Positions 16,044 to 23,414 of a DNA stretch of 64,000 nucleotides are shown here, piece after piece. The stretch spans positions 62,001 through 126,000 of the forward strand of contig NZ_BAAARY010000011.1 of the NCBI RefSeq assembly GCF_039532605.1, written 5' to 3'. The notes under the pieces were generated by a model. It was not told where the DNA came from. It did not search any database and worked only from the letters and a program-made list of their open reading frames with translations. This DNA is from Pilimelia columellifera (GTDB taxonomy: Bacteria > Actinomycetota > Actinomycetes > Mycobacteriales > Micromonosporaceae). Within the stretch, counting starts at the first letter, position 1, and each line of letters begins with the position of its first letter. Both the position numbers and the translations under genes were made by a program.

Positions 16044-17015
16044 ATGCAGCAGCGACCGCTCGGACGCAGCGGGCTGACGGTCTCCCGGCTCGCGCTCGGC
16101 ACGATGACCTGGGGACGGGACACCGACCCCGACGACGCCGCCGACCAGCTCCGGGCCTACCTGGACGCCGGCGGCACGCTCGTCGACACCGCCGACGTGT
16201 ACGGCGACGGTCAGGCCGAGACGGTCCTCGGGTCGATGATCCCGACGGTCTGCGCCCGGGAAGAGCTGCTCATCGTCACCAAGGCCGGGCTGCGCGCCGG
16301 TGGCGATCGGCGCCGCGACGGCTCCCGTGGGCACCTGCTGGGCGCCCTGGACGCGTCGCTGCGGCGGCTCGGGCTGGACCATGTGGATCTGTGGCTGGCG
16401 CACGGGCACGACCCGGCCACCCCGCTGGAGGAGACGATGTCGGCGCTCGACCACGCGGTCGCCAGCGGCCGTTGCCGGTACGTCGGGGTGTCCAACCTGT
16501 CCGGATGGCAGGTCGCCCGCGCGGCGACCTGGCAGAGCGCGTGGCCGGGGCGGGCCCCGCTGGTGGCCGCCCAACTGGAGTACTCGCTGCTGGAGCGCGG
16601 TATCGAGCGGGAGGCGCTGCCGGCGTGCGCGGCGTCGGGGCTCGGGGTGATGCCGTGGTCGCCGCTGGGGCGTGGGGTGCTGACCGGCAAGTACCGCGAC
16701 GGGCGTCCGCTGGACTCGCGGGGCGCCTCCGAGCACCTGGCCTCGTTCGTGGCCCCGTATCTTGACCCGCGCTGCTCCAGCATCGTCGAGGCGGTGACGA
16801 CGGCGGCCGCCGGTCTGGGCGTCGCCCCGTTGGAGGTGGCGTTGGCGTGGGTGCGGGACCGGCCGGGGGTGAGCGCGCCGATTCTCGGCGCGCGCACCGC
16901 CGGGCAGCTGCGCGGGGCGCTGGCCGCCGACCAGCTCACCCTGCCCACGGAGATCACCTTGGCGCTGGACGACGTGTCGGCGATCCGGTTCGGGTACCCG
17001 GAGCACCGGCCGTAG
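16044..17015 (+). CDS. Aldo/keto reductase
   Basis: 323 aa (beta/alpha)8-barrel NADPH oxidoreductase. The start is MQQRPLGRSGLTVSRLALGTMTWG. Catalytic tetrad candidates are Asp in LVDTADVYGDG (with Tyr53), Lys in IVTKAGL, and His in DLWLAHGHDP. YVGVSNLSGWQ and the late GARTAGQLRGAL cofactor loop complete the family pattern. The physiological substrate is unknown. The gene is convergent with the M20 peptidase gene. It has a leaderless-type promoter and diverges from the LLM gene. Confidence 0.9.
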   Translation: MQQRPLGRSGLTVSRLALGTMTWGRDTDPDDAADQLRAYLDAGGTLVDTADVYGDGQAETVLGSMIPTVCAREELLIVTKAGLRAGGDRRRDGSRGHLLGALDASLRRLGLDHVDLWLAHGHDPATPLEETMSALDHAVASGRCRYVGVSNLSGWQVARAATWQSAWPGRAPLVAAQLEYSLLERGIEREALPACAASGLGVMPWSPLGRGVLTGKYRDGRPLDSRGASEHLASFVAPYLDPRCSSIVEAVTTAAAGLGVAPLEVALAWVRDRPGVSAPILGARTAGQLRGALAADQLTLPTEITLALDDVSAIRFGYPEHRP

Positions 17016-17056
17016 GGCGGGCCTACCGCCGGCGGTCGCCGGTAGTGGTAGCGGGG

Positions 17057-18358
17057 TCAGCTGGCGCGCAGGAACCGGTCCAGGACCCGGGCGCCGAACC
17101 TGAGACCGTCGACCGGGACCCGTTCGTCGATGCCGTGGAACAGCGAGGCGAAGTCCAGGTCGGCCGGCAGCTGGAGCGGGGCGAAGCCGAAGCAGCGGAT
17201 GCCCATCGTGGCGAACGCCTTGGCGTCGGTGCCGCCGGAGAGCATGTACGGCACGGTCCGGGCGATCGGGTCCTCGGCCCGCAGCGCCGCCGCCATGGTG
17301 TCCACAAGGTCGCCGTCGAAGCTGGTCTCCAACGCCTGCTGGCTCTGGATGCTCTCGATCCGGATGTCCGGGCCGATGATCGCCCGGACCTGGGCCAGGA
17401 ACTCGTCGGTGGCGCCGGGCAGGGTGCGGCAGTCGACGGTGGCGGTGGCCCGGCCCGGGATGACGTTCTCCTTGTAGCCGGCGTTCAGCCGGGTCGGGTT
17501 CGCGGTGTTGCGGATGGTCGCGCCGATGAGCCGGGCCAGCGGGCCCAGTTTGCCGATGACCTCCTCCGGCCGATTCGGGTCCAGCTCCAGGCCAAGGACC
17601 TCGGAGACCCGTTCGAGGAAGTCCCGGACGGTCGGGGTGACCACGACCGGGAAACGGTGCGAGCCGAGGCGGGCGACCGCCTCGCAGAGCGCGGTGACGG
17701 CGTTGTCGTCGTGCATGAACGAGCCGTGGCCGGGCCTGCCGTCAGCGACGAGACGCAGCCACTCGATGCCCTTTTCGGCGGTCTGCACCAGGTAGAGCCG
17801 CAGGTCGTTGCTCACCGTGTACGAGTAGCCGCCGACCTCGCCGATCGCCTCGGTGCAGCCGTCGAACCAGTCCCGGTGATGCTCGGCCAGATACCGGGCA
17901 CCGTAGTCGCTGCCGGCCTCCTCGTCGGCGGTGAAGGCCAGCACGATGTCACGCGGCGGGACGATGCGCTCGCGCTGCCAGTGCCGGACCACCGCCAGCG
18001 TCATGGCGTCGAAGTCCTTCATGTCGATGGCGCCGCGGCCCCACAGGTAACCGTCTCGGAGCTCGCCGGACAGCGGGTGGACCGACCACTCGCTGGCGTC
18101 GGCGGGCACGACATCAAGGTGGCCGTGGACCAGCAGCGCCGGACGGGAGCTGTCGGCGCCGGGGATGCGGGCCATGACGCTGGCCCGTCCGGGCGCCGAC
18201 TCGTAGAGCTGTCCGGCGATGCCGACCTCGTCGAGCCGGGCGGCCACGTACTCGGCGGCGGCCCGTTCGCCAACGCAGGTGTCAGGGTCGCCGGTGTTGG
18301 TGGAGTCGATTCGCAGCAGGTCGGCGCAGAGCTCGACCACTTCGCCGTCAACAGTCAT
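17057..18358 (-). CDS. M20/M25/M40 family metallo-peptidase
   Basis: 433 aa. HGHLDVVPAD, GRGAIDMKDFDAM, FTADEEAGSDYGARY and SGGTDAKAF supply the expected co-catalytic zinc ligands and general base. A dimerisation domain (~190-320) lies between the catalytic halves, beginning after the GKGxE-like EKGIEWLRL. The family hydrolyses dipeptides, N-acyl amino acids or related amides in the cytoplasm; the exact substrate is unknown. It heads the conserved minus-strand neighbourhood leading to uppP and mshC. AAGG lies a few bases before the ATG. Confidence 0.92.
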   Translation of the reverse strand: MTVDGEVVELCADLLRIDSTNTGDPDTCVGERAAAEYVAARLDEVGIAGQLYESAPGRASVMARIPGADSSRPALLVHGHLDVVPADASEWSVHPLSGELRDGYLWGRGAIDMKDFDAMTLAVVRHWQRERIVPPRDIVLAFTADEEAGSDYGARYLAEHHRDWFDGCTEAIGEVGGYSYTVSNDLRLYLVQTAEKGIEWLRLVADGRPGHGSFMHDDNAVTALCEAVARLGSHRFPVVVTPTVRDFLERVSEVLGLELDPNRPEEVIGKLGPLARLIGATIRNTANPTRLNAGYKENVIPGRATATVDCRTLPGATDEFLAQVRAIIGPDIRIESIQSQQALETSFDGDLVDTMAAALRAEDPIARTVPYMLSGGTDAKAFATMGIRCFGFAPLQLPADLDFASLFHGIDERVPVDGLRFGARVLDRFLRAS

Positions 18359-18426
18359 GCAGCCTTCATACCAGCAACGGCGACGGCGCCCGGCGCGTCG
18401 CCGTCGGGCGGCTGCGGGCGCGGGCC

Positions 18427-18702
18427 TCAGGCGTGGACGACGGCCCGTTCGTGGGTGGCTGACTCGATGTCCGCGGCGGCGGCCTCCAGCAGGTGGTGGG
18501 CGAGATCGAACAGGGCCCGGGCGACGGCGAGCTCGTCACCGATATCCGGCACGTCCTGGTCGGCGGGGTTGCGGCGGGCCGACCCGCTGCCGTGCAGGTT
18601 CAGGCCGGCGCCGGTGAGCAGCCGGGCGTCTGCGCGGGTGCTCCGGCTGTCGTCGTGCTCGTCGATGTACAGGTCGATCGTCCAGTGCTTGGCCGTGGTC
18701 AT
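18427..18702 (-). CDS. DUF1876 family protein (dsRBD-like fold)
   Basis: 91 aa. The start is fixed by AGGAGGT seven bases upstream of the ATG. KHWTIDLYIDEHDDSRSTRADARL and GSARRNPADQDVPDIGDELAVARAL match the actinobacterial DUF1876 pattern, a small alpha/beta protein. The role is unknown; homologs are often linked to stress or stationary phase. It is the first gene of the minus-strand series, 68 nt upstream of the M20 peptidase. Confidence 0.85.
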   Translation of the reverse strand: MTTAKHWTIDLYIDEHDDSRSTRADARLLTGAGLNLHGSGSARRNPADQDVPDIGDELAVARALFDLAHHLLEAAAADIESATHERAVVHA

Positions 18703-18918
18703 GGCGCACCTCCTGACGGGCTGAGGTTTCCCTGTGCTCGATCGTGGCACGGCGAGGTTGCGGTGTGGCCCGATAGCGGAAGCCGCCGGGGCATACTGGT
18801 CGCCCTGCCCTTCAGCAATCGGGCGGATCGAAAAAACTCAAGAAAGTTCTGGGCGCATTATCGGGTTTAGTCTATTCAGCCCGTTTTTAGCTTCTTCCCA
18901 GACATCCCAGTCGGGTCC

Positions 18919-18924
18919 TACCTT
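18919..18924 (+). promoter_or_regulatory. -10 box of a leaderless LysR-gene promoter
   Basis: TACCTT followed by TCGCGCT (7 nt) and the ATG at 18932. The preceding ~120 bases (18790-18915) are unusually AT-rich for this genome, as expected of a promoter region between divergent genes. Confidence 0.45.
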
Positions 18925-18931
18925 TCGCGCT

Positions 18932-19903
18932 ATGAACCTGGAGCTCCGTCACCTCCGCGTCGTCTGCGCGATTGCCGACACCGGCAGCGTCACCAAAGCC
19001 GCCTCGCTGCTCGGTCTGGCCCAGCCCGCGCTGACCGCGCAGCTCCAGCGCATCGAGCGGACACTCGGCGGGCCGTTGTTCCTCCGGGACCGGCGCGGGG
19101 CCAGGCCCACCCCGCTCGGCGGGCTGGTGTTGGCCCGGGCACGGGTGCTGCTGCCGGCGATGCAGGGCCTCCAGGACGAAGCCGCCCGGATGGCCGGCGT
19201 CGGCGCCGACGCCAGCCGGTTCCGCATCGGCGCGGTCGCCGGCTCCGTGGTCGGCGGCCTGGTCCGACGGCTGACCGCTGACCTGCCGGAAGCGCTCGTC
19301 AGCACCCATCCGAGCTGGTCGCGGGAGGATCTCACCCAGCAGCTCGTCGCGGGGAGGCTGGACTTCGCGCTCATCGGAGCCTGTGGTCACCCGGGACCCG
19401 TCGGCGATGTCGGCCTCAGCTGGCGGCAGGTCGCCGTCGACGCCGTCCAGGTGCTGCTGCCGACGCGCCACCCGCTAGCCGGCCGGGAGGAGATCGAGCT
19501 GGCCGAGCTGGCCGGCGCGCACTGGGTCACCGCCCCGGGAGACGGCTGCTTCAACGACTGCTTCGCCGCCACCTGCGCCCGCGCCGGCTTCACGCCCCAG
19601 CGGATCTACGAGATCGACGACCGGGGCGCTCTCGACCTGGTCGAGGCCGGGGCGGCGGTGGCGCTGTGTCGGCCGACCCTGCGGCCCACACCGACAGCGG
19701 TGATGCGCCCACTCGCCGGCGCCCCGCTGCGCTGGCGACAACTGCTCGGATGGCACCCCCAGTCCGAGGCCGCCGCCACCTCCGACCAGGTCTTTCAGTA
19801 CGCGGTGGCGGCATACCAGGAAGCCGTCGAACGCAACCCGAACTACGGAACGTGGCTCTCCCGACATCCGTCGTTCGGCGTGAGTATGACGACCGTCAGT
19901 TGA
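18932..19903 (+). CDS. LysR family transcriptional regulator
   Basis: 323 aa. The N-terminal helix-turn-helix is textbook: MNLELRHLRVVCAIADTGSVTKAASLLGLAQPALTAQ, then IERTLGGPLFLRDRRGARPTPLG. Residues ~95-300 form the periplasmic-binding-protein-like effector domain with two cysteines in GCFNDCFAATC. The start is the first Met of the conserved HTH, with a TACCTT box 7 nt upstream. The secreted protease gene follows on the same strand after 146 nt, so regulation of it is possible but only by position. Confidence 0.92.
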   Translation: MNLELRHLRVVCAIADTGSVTKAASLLGLAQPALTAQLQRIERTLGGPLFLRDRRGARPTPLGGLVLARARVLLPAMQGLQDEAARMAGVGADASRFRIGAVAGSVVGGLVRRLTADLPEALVSTHPSWSREDLTQQLVAGRLDFALIGACGHPGPVGDVGLSWRQVAVDAVQVLLPTRHPLAGREEIELAELAGAHWVTAPGDGCFNDCFAATCARAGFTPQRIYEIDDRGALDLVEAGAAVALCRPTLRPTPTAVMRPLAGAPLRWRQLLGWHPQSEAAATSDQVFQYAVAAYQEAVERNPNYGTWLSRHPSFGVSMTTVS

Positions 19904-20049
19904 TGGATCACGCCGTCCAGTCTGAACTAAGTGGACGTTGTGCTGACGCTGACGTCGCGGTCCGGATCATCCTGGACCGGCGGGCGTAGCGTCGGCGCTG
20001 CCGTGGCCACCGATCGTGCCGCGGCGTGGCGACGGCACTGAGGAGATCG

Positions 20050-21528
20050 ATGAACCGCGTGCTCGGCATCGCGACCACCGGACTGGCCCTCGGCCTGGTC
20101 GCAGCGGTGACCGTGCCGGCGCTCGCCGAGTCGTTCGACCCCGAGCCGCCCCCGCCGCCGGACCCGTTCGCCCAGATCCTCACCGCCATGCAACGCGATC
20201 TCGGGATGGACCCACGACAGGCCAGGGTCCGCATCGACACCGAGCGCCGGGCCACCGACGTCGAGCTGCGGCTACGCCACGAGCTGGGCAGCGGTTACGC
20301 CGGCGCCTGGCTGGCCGCCGACCATCGGCTCACCGTCGCCGTCACCAGCCCAGAACAGGCCGAACGGGTACGCGCCACCGGGGCCGAGCCGCGGATCGTC
20401 AAGCGCAGCGCCGCTGCGTTGCGCGCCGCGAAGTCCCGGCTCGACGCCGCCGCCGACCGGGGCGCCGACGACGTTGTGGGCTGGCACGTCGACGTGTCGA
20501 ACAACGCGGTGGTCGTTCTCACCCGTGGCGACGCCGCGGACGCCCGGAGCTTCGCGACCCAGGCCGGCGTCGACGCCGACACGGTACGCGTGGAGACCAC
20601 ATCGGGCGACCGGCCGCGGCTCTACGCCGACGTCCGGGGCGGCGACGGTCTTGTCGTCAGCGGCGGCCGTTGCTCGGTCGGCCTGGCCGTCGAGGGCGGC
20701 TTCATCACCGCCGGACATTGCGGCACTGTCGGCGAGCCGGTCCGCGACGCCAACGACCGGCCGTTGGGGACGATCGCCAGCTCCGCCTTCCCCGGCGACG
20801 ATTACGCCTACGTCCGCGCCGCGGCCGGTGTCACCGCCGCCGCCAGCGTCAACGACCACTCCGGCGGTTCGGTCGCGGTGCTGGGATCGGCCGAGGCGCC
20901 GGTCGGGGCGTCGGTGTGCCGCTCGGGCGCCACCACCGGATGGCGGTGCGGGGTGATCCTGGCCAAGAACGCCACCGCCAACTACGCCGAAGGAAAGGTC
21001 AGCGGGCTGACCCGCACCGACGCCTGCGCCGAGCCGGGCGACTCCGGCGGTCCCTGGATGTCGGGGCAGCAGGCTCAGGGCCTCACCTCGGGCGGATCGG
21101 GCAACTGCGCCGACGGTGGCGTCACCTACTTCCAGCCGGCCAACGAAGCGCTGGCCGCGTACGGCCTCACCCTGAGCACGCAACTGGACAGCAGCCTTCC
21201 CGAGCCCGGCGACGCGTGCGCGGGACTGGCCAAGACCGGCACGGTGACCGTCGCCCCGGGCGTCAACGCCTACCAGCCGAACGCGACATATCACATCAGT
21301 CGGGTCGGCGGCGAGCATCGCGGCTGCGCGGACGGGCCCGCAGGGACCCAGGTGAGTCTGGCGCTGGAGCAGTGGACGGGGAAAAAGTGGATCACCGTCG
21401 CCTCCGCCGAGGACGGCGACGACGACCAGCGGCTGCGGCACATGGGGACGCCCGGCTACTACCGGTACCGGATCGCCGCCAGTGGCGGCGATCCGGGCCA
21501 GGTCGCGGTCGGGTACCAGGCGCCGTGA
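20050..21528 (+). CDS. Secreted S1 serine protease, streptogrisin/alpha-lytic type
   Basis: 492 aa. ATG 20050 is preceded by GAGGAG. The signal peptide ends near VPALA (~27). Residues ~40-190 are an inhibitory/foldase pro-region of the alpha-lytic type. The mature protease starts around LYADVRGGDGL (~191). The catalytic triad is His223 (TAGHCG), Asp251 (PGDDYAYV) and Ser332 (EPGDSGGPW), with paired cysteines as in streptogrisins. After a linker, ~400-492 form an extra C-terminal domain with two Cys that may bind substrate or wall polymers. A terminator hairpin overlaps the 3' end. Confidence 0.93.
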   Translation: MNRVLGIATTGLALGLVAAVTVPALAESFDPEPPPPPDPFAQILTAMQRDLGMDPRQARVRIDTERRATDVELRLRHELGSGYAGAWLAADHRLTVAVTSPEQAERVRATGAEPRIVKRSAAALRAAKSRLDAAADRGADDVVGWHVDVSNNAVVVLTRGDAADARSFATQAGVDADTVRVETTSGDRPRLYADVRGGDGLVVSGGRCSVGLAVEGGFITAGHCGTVGEPVRDANDRPLGTIASSAFPGDDYAYVRAAAGVTAAASVNDHSGGSVAVLGSAEAPVGASVCRSGATTGWRCGVILAKNATANYAEGKVSGLTRTDACAEPGDSGGPWMSGQQAQGLTSGGSGNCADGGVTYFQPANEALAAYGLTLSTQLDSSLPEPGDACAGLAKTGTVTVAPGVNAYQPNATYHISRVGGEHRGCADGPAGTQVSLALEQWTGKKWITVASAEDGDDDQRLRHMGTPGYYRYRIAASGGDPGQVAVGYQAP

Positions 21529-21541
21529 CCGGCGCCTGGTA
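21514..21541. terminator. Terminator hairpin overlapping the protease stop codon
   Basis: TACCAGGCGCC (21514-21524) pairs perfectly with 21531-21541 across a 6-nt loop that contains the stop codon. It lies between two convergent genes 15 nt apart, so it probably stops transcription from both sides. The 5' arm codes for the last residues of the protease. Confidence 0.65.
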
Positions 21542-21543
21542 GG

Positions 21544-21972
21544 TCAGCCGCCGGCCCGGCGCTCGCTGACCTGCTTGCAGGACACACAGGACGTCGCCCA
21601 CGGGAAGACCGTGAGCCGTTCGACCGGAATCGCCCCCGAGCATCGCTCGCACCAGCCGTACACGCCCTCGGCCAGCCGGCGCAACGCGTTCTCCACCTGG
21701 GAACGACGCTCGGCGATGCTGCGCACCACGGACATCTCCCGCTCTCGCTGCGATGTCTTGGTGCCGATGTCGGCGTCGTCGTCGCCGGCGGTGTCCGCCA
21801 GATGGGCCCGGCTCAGCGACTGGGTGTCGGCGACCGCCTGCTCGTACTCGTGCTCCAACTCCTCGTAGCGCTGCTGGAGGTGGGTCCGGATCTGGTCGAT
21901 CTCGGCCTGGGCGCGGTCGCGGTCGCCACGGCGGGCTGCGACCGCGCCCGAGCGGGTGTCCTCGACAAGCAT
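21544..21972 (-). CDS. DksA/TraR family C4 zinc-finger protein
   Basis: 142 aa. A GGAGGAG box lies six bases before the ATG. An N-terminal coiled coil (~15-90, acidic/Arg/Gln heptads) leads to RLAEGVYGWCERCSGAIPVERL and a second CVSCK pair, i.e. a C-x2-C-x17-C-x2-C zinc finger. This architecture is that of DksA/TraR proteins, which enter the RNA polymerase secondary channel. Actinobacteria have RbpA/CarD instead of classical DksA, and the role of these short homologs is unclear. Confidence 0.85.
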   Translation of the reverse strand: MLVEDTRSGAVAARRGDRDRAQAEIDQIRTHLQQRYEELEHEYEQAVADTQSLSRAHLADTAGDDDADIGTKTSQREREMSVVRSIAERRSQVENALRRLAEGVYGWCERCSGAIPVERLTVFPWATSCVSCKQVSERRAGG

Positions 21973-22278
21973 GGGCTCCTCCAAATTGCTGCGCTGCGAC
22001 GTCCAGGAAGGGCGCCGCAGCGAGTCGTCGGTGGCGAGCCGGTTACCCCGCCACAAAAGCTCCCAAACCACAATTTGTCGGATTTTTAAATACCATTACT
22101 TAAAGTGATTGTTCCCTCGTGATAGCCGGGAGACCCTTTGTGGCAAATCTGGGACTTGACCGGCAATGTCGAGTGCGGTTGTGCCGGTCAGGGCACCCAG
22201 ACCGTTCGGTGGATACGCAGCTCGCGTTACTGAGCGTGAACATTAAGCGTCCATCGCTACCCCTCCCCGGGAGCTCTT
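21973..22278. other. AT-rich divergent intergenic region
   Basis: 306 bases without a gene, between the zinc-finger gene and the LPXTG gene. The stretch 22065-22115 is conspicuously AT-rich for this genome and probably holds promoters for one or both divergent genes. I could not place a convincing -35/-10 pair. Confidence 0.4.
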
Positions 22279-23295
22279 ATGAAGTCCTTGGCACGTCTCA
22301 GCGCCGGCTTGGCCGGCCTCATGCTCGGCGGCGTATCCGCAGTGGTCCTCGCGGCGCCCGCATCCGCGGCCACCGGCCCGAAACTGGGTGGGGTCGTCTC
22401 ATCACTGCTCGGCGGCGGGTCGTCCTACGGCAACTCCGGCCACGGCGGCGGCAACTACGGCGGATCCGGCGGTGGCGGTAGCTACGGCTGGTCCGGCGGC
22501 GGCAACTACGGCGGTGGGTCCGGCTACGGCTCGGGTAACTCCGGCAACTGCGGCACGCTTCAGATCCTCGCGTCCCTCGGATTGGACATGAGCTTCGGCA
22601 AGCACATGTCCATGTACGACATGCCCGACAAGGGCTCGCTCGACGAGGTCACCGCTGAGGTTGACGTGAACGGCGACGGCCGGGTCGACAAGAAGATCAA
22701 GGTCGGCAAGAACCGGCTCCAGGGCAAGCGCATGCATGACGGCATCTGGGGTGGCCAGAGCGTCGTCAACGGCAAGAAGAAGTTCTGGCTCGCCAGCAGC
22801 AGCAAGTCCATAACGATCGTCAAGTCCTACGCCACCATCTGCGGCGGTATCACGATGCGGATTCTCATGAACTGCATCTGTGGGTACGGCGTCATCGGTG
22901 GCGGTGGGAACCATGGCGGCAAGCCCAATCCGAGGCCGACCGTCACTCCGACGCCGGGCGACGACGACTGCAAGGGCCAGTGGCGCGACGGCAAGTGGCG
23001 CCCCGGAAAGTGCGACAACAACGGAAACCACGGCAACAACGGTTGCGACCACCGGAACAACGGCAACAACGATTGCGACAACGGGAACAACGGCAACGAG
23101 AACTACAGCGGCGGGAACAACGACGGGGATGACGACGGGAACAACGGCGGCGGCGACAACGACGTCACGCTTCCGGTCACCGGCGGCGCGCTCGGCGGTG
23201 TGGTCGGCGCCGGCGTGATGCTCGCCTCGGCCGGTGGCCTGGCCATCGTCATCACCCGACGTCGCCGGCAGGCGCTGCTGACCGACCTGGCCTGA
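22279..23295 (+). CDS. LPXTG-type cell-wall-anchored Gly/Asn-rich surface protein
   Basis: 338 aa. A signal peptide (MKSLARLSAGLAGLMLGG to APASAA) is followed by a Gly/Ser/Tyr-rich segment (~40-90) and a compact domain (~90-215) with DVNGDGRVD, an EF-hand-like calcium loop, and several Cys. Then comes an Asn/Asp/Gly-rich, highly repetitive stalk (~220-290). It ends with LPVTGG, a hydrophobic helix and RRRRQ, a complete sortase signal. It is predicted to be covalently linked to peptidoglycan and exposed. GGGAG precedes the ATG. The binding partner is unknown. Confidence 0.85.
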   Translation: MKSLARLSAGLAGLMLGGVSAVVLAAPASAATGPKLGGVVSSLLGGGSSYGNSGHGGGNYGGSGGGGSYGWSGGGNYGGGSGYGSGNSGNCGTLQILASLGLDMSFGKHMSMYDMPDKGSLDEVTAEVDVNGDGRVDKKIKVGKNRLQGKRMHDGIWGGQSVVNGKKKFWLASSSKSITIVKSYATICGGITMRILMNCICGYGVIGGGGNHGGKPNPRPTVTPTPGDDDCKGQWRDGKWRPGKCDNNGNHGNNGCDHRNNGNNDCDNGNNGNENYSGGNNDGDDDGNNGGGDNDVTLPVTGGALGGVVGAGVMLASAGGLAIVITRRRRQALLTDLA

Positions 23296-23339
23296 CCCGG
23301 CCGACACAATATTCACCCGACGACCCGGCATTCCTCAAG

Positions 23340-23383
23340 CACAGACGGCGCACGACCCGATATCGGGTCGTGCGCCGTCTGTG
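23340..23383. terminator. Perfect 44-bp palindrome, bidirectional terminator
   Basis: Bases 23340-23361 are an exact inverse repeat of 23362-23383 with no spacer; the centre is CCGATATCGG. It lies 45 nt after the LPXTG gene and 32 nt before the end of the convergent gamma-glutamyltransferase gene. Either transcript would fold into a very long hairpin, so termination in both directions is the natural reading. Confidence 0.75.
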
Positions 23384-23414
23384 AAGCCTGGCCGAACGAG
23401 GACCGGAGGCGCTG

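Noticed and set aside
16847..18724. Long plus-strand open frame opposite the M20 peptidase
   Set aside because: It spans three oppositely oriented or unrelated genes and has no recognisable domain; it mirrors the codon pattern of the real genes.
22400..23160. CRISPR or minisatellite array in the Asn/Gly-rich gene
   Set aside because: Repeats are imperfect codon-level repeats within one reading frame, with no constant repeat and unique spacers.
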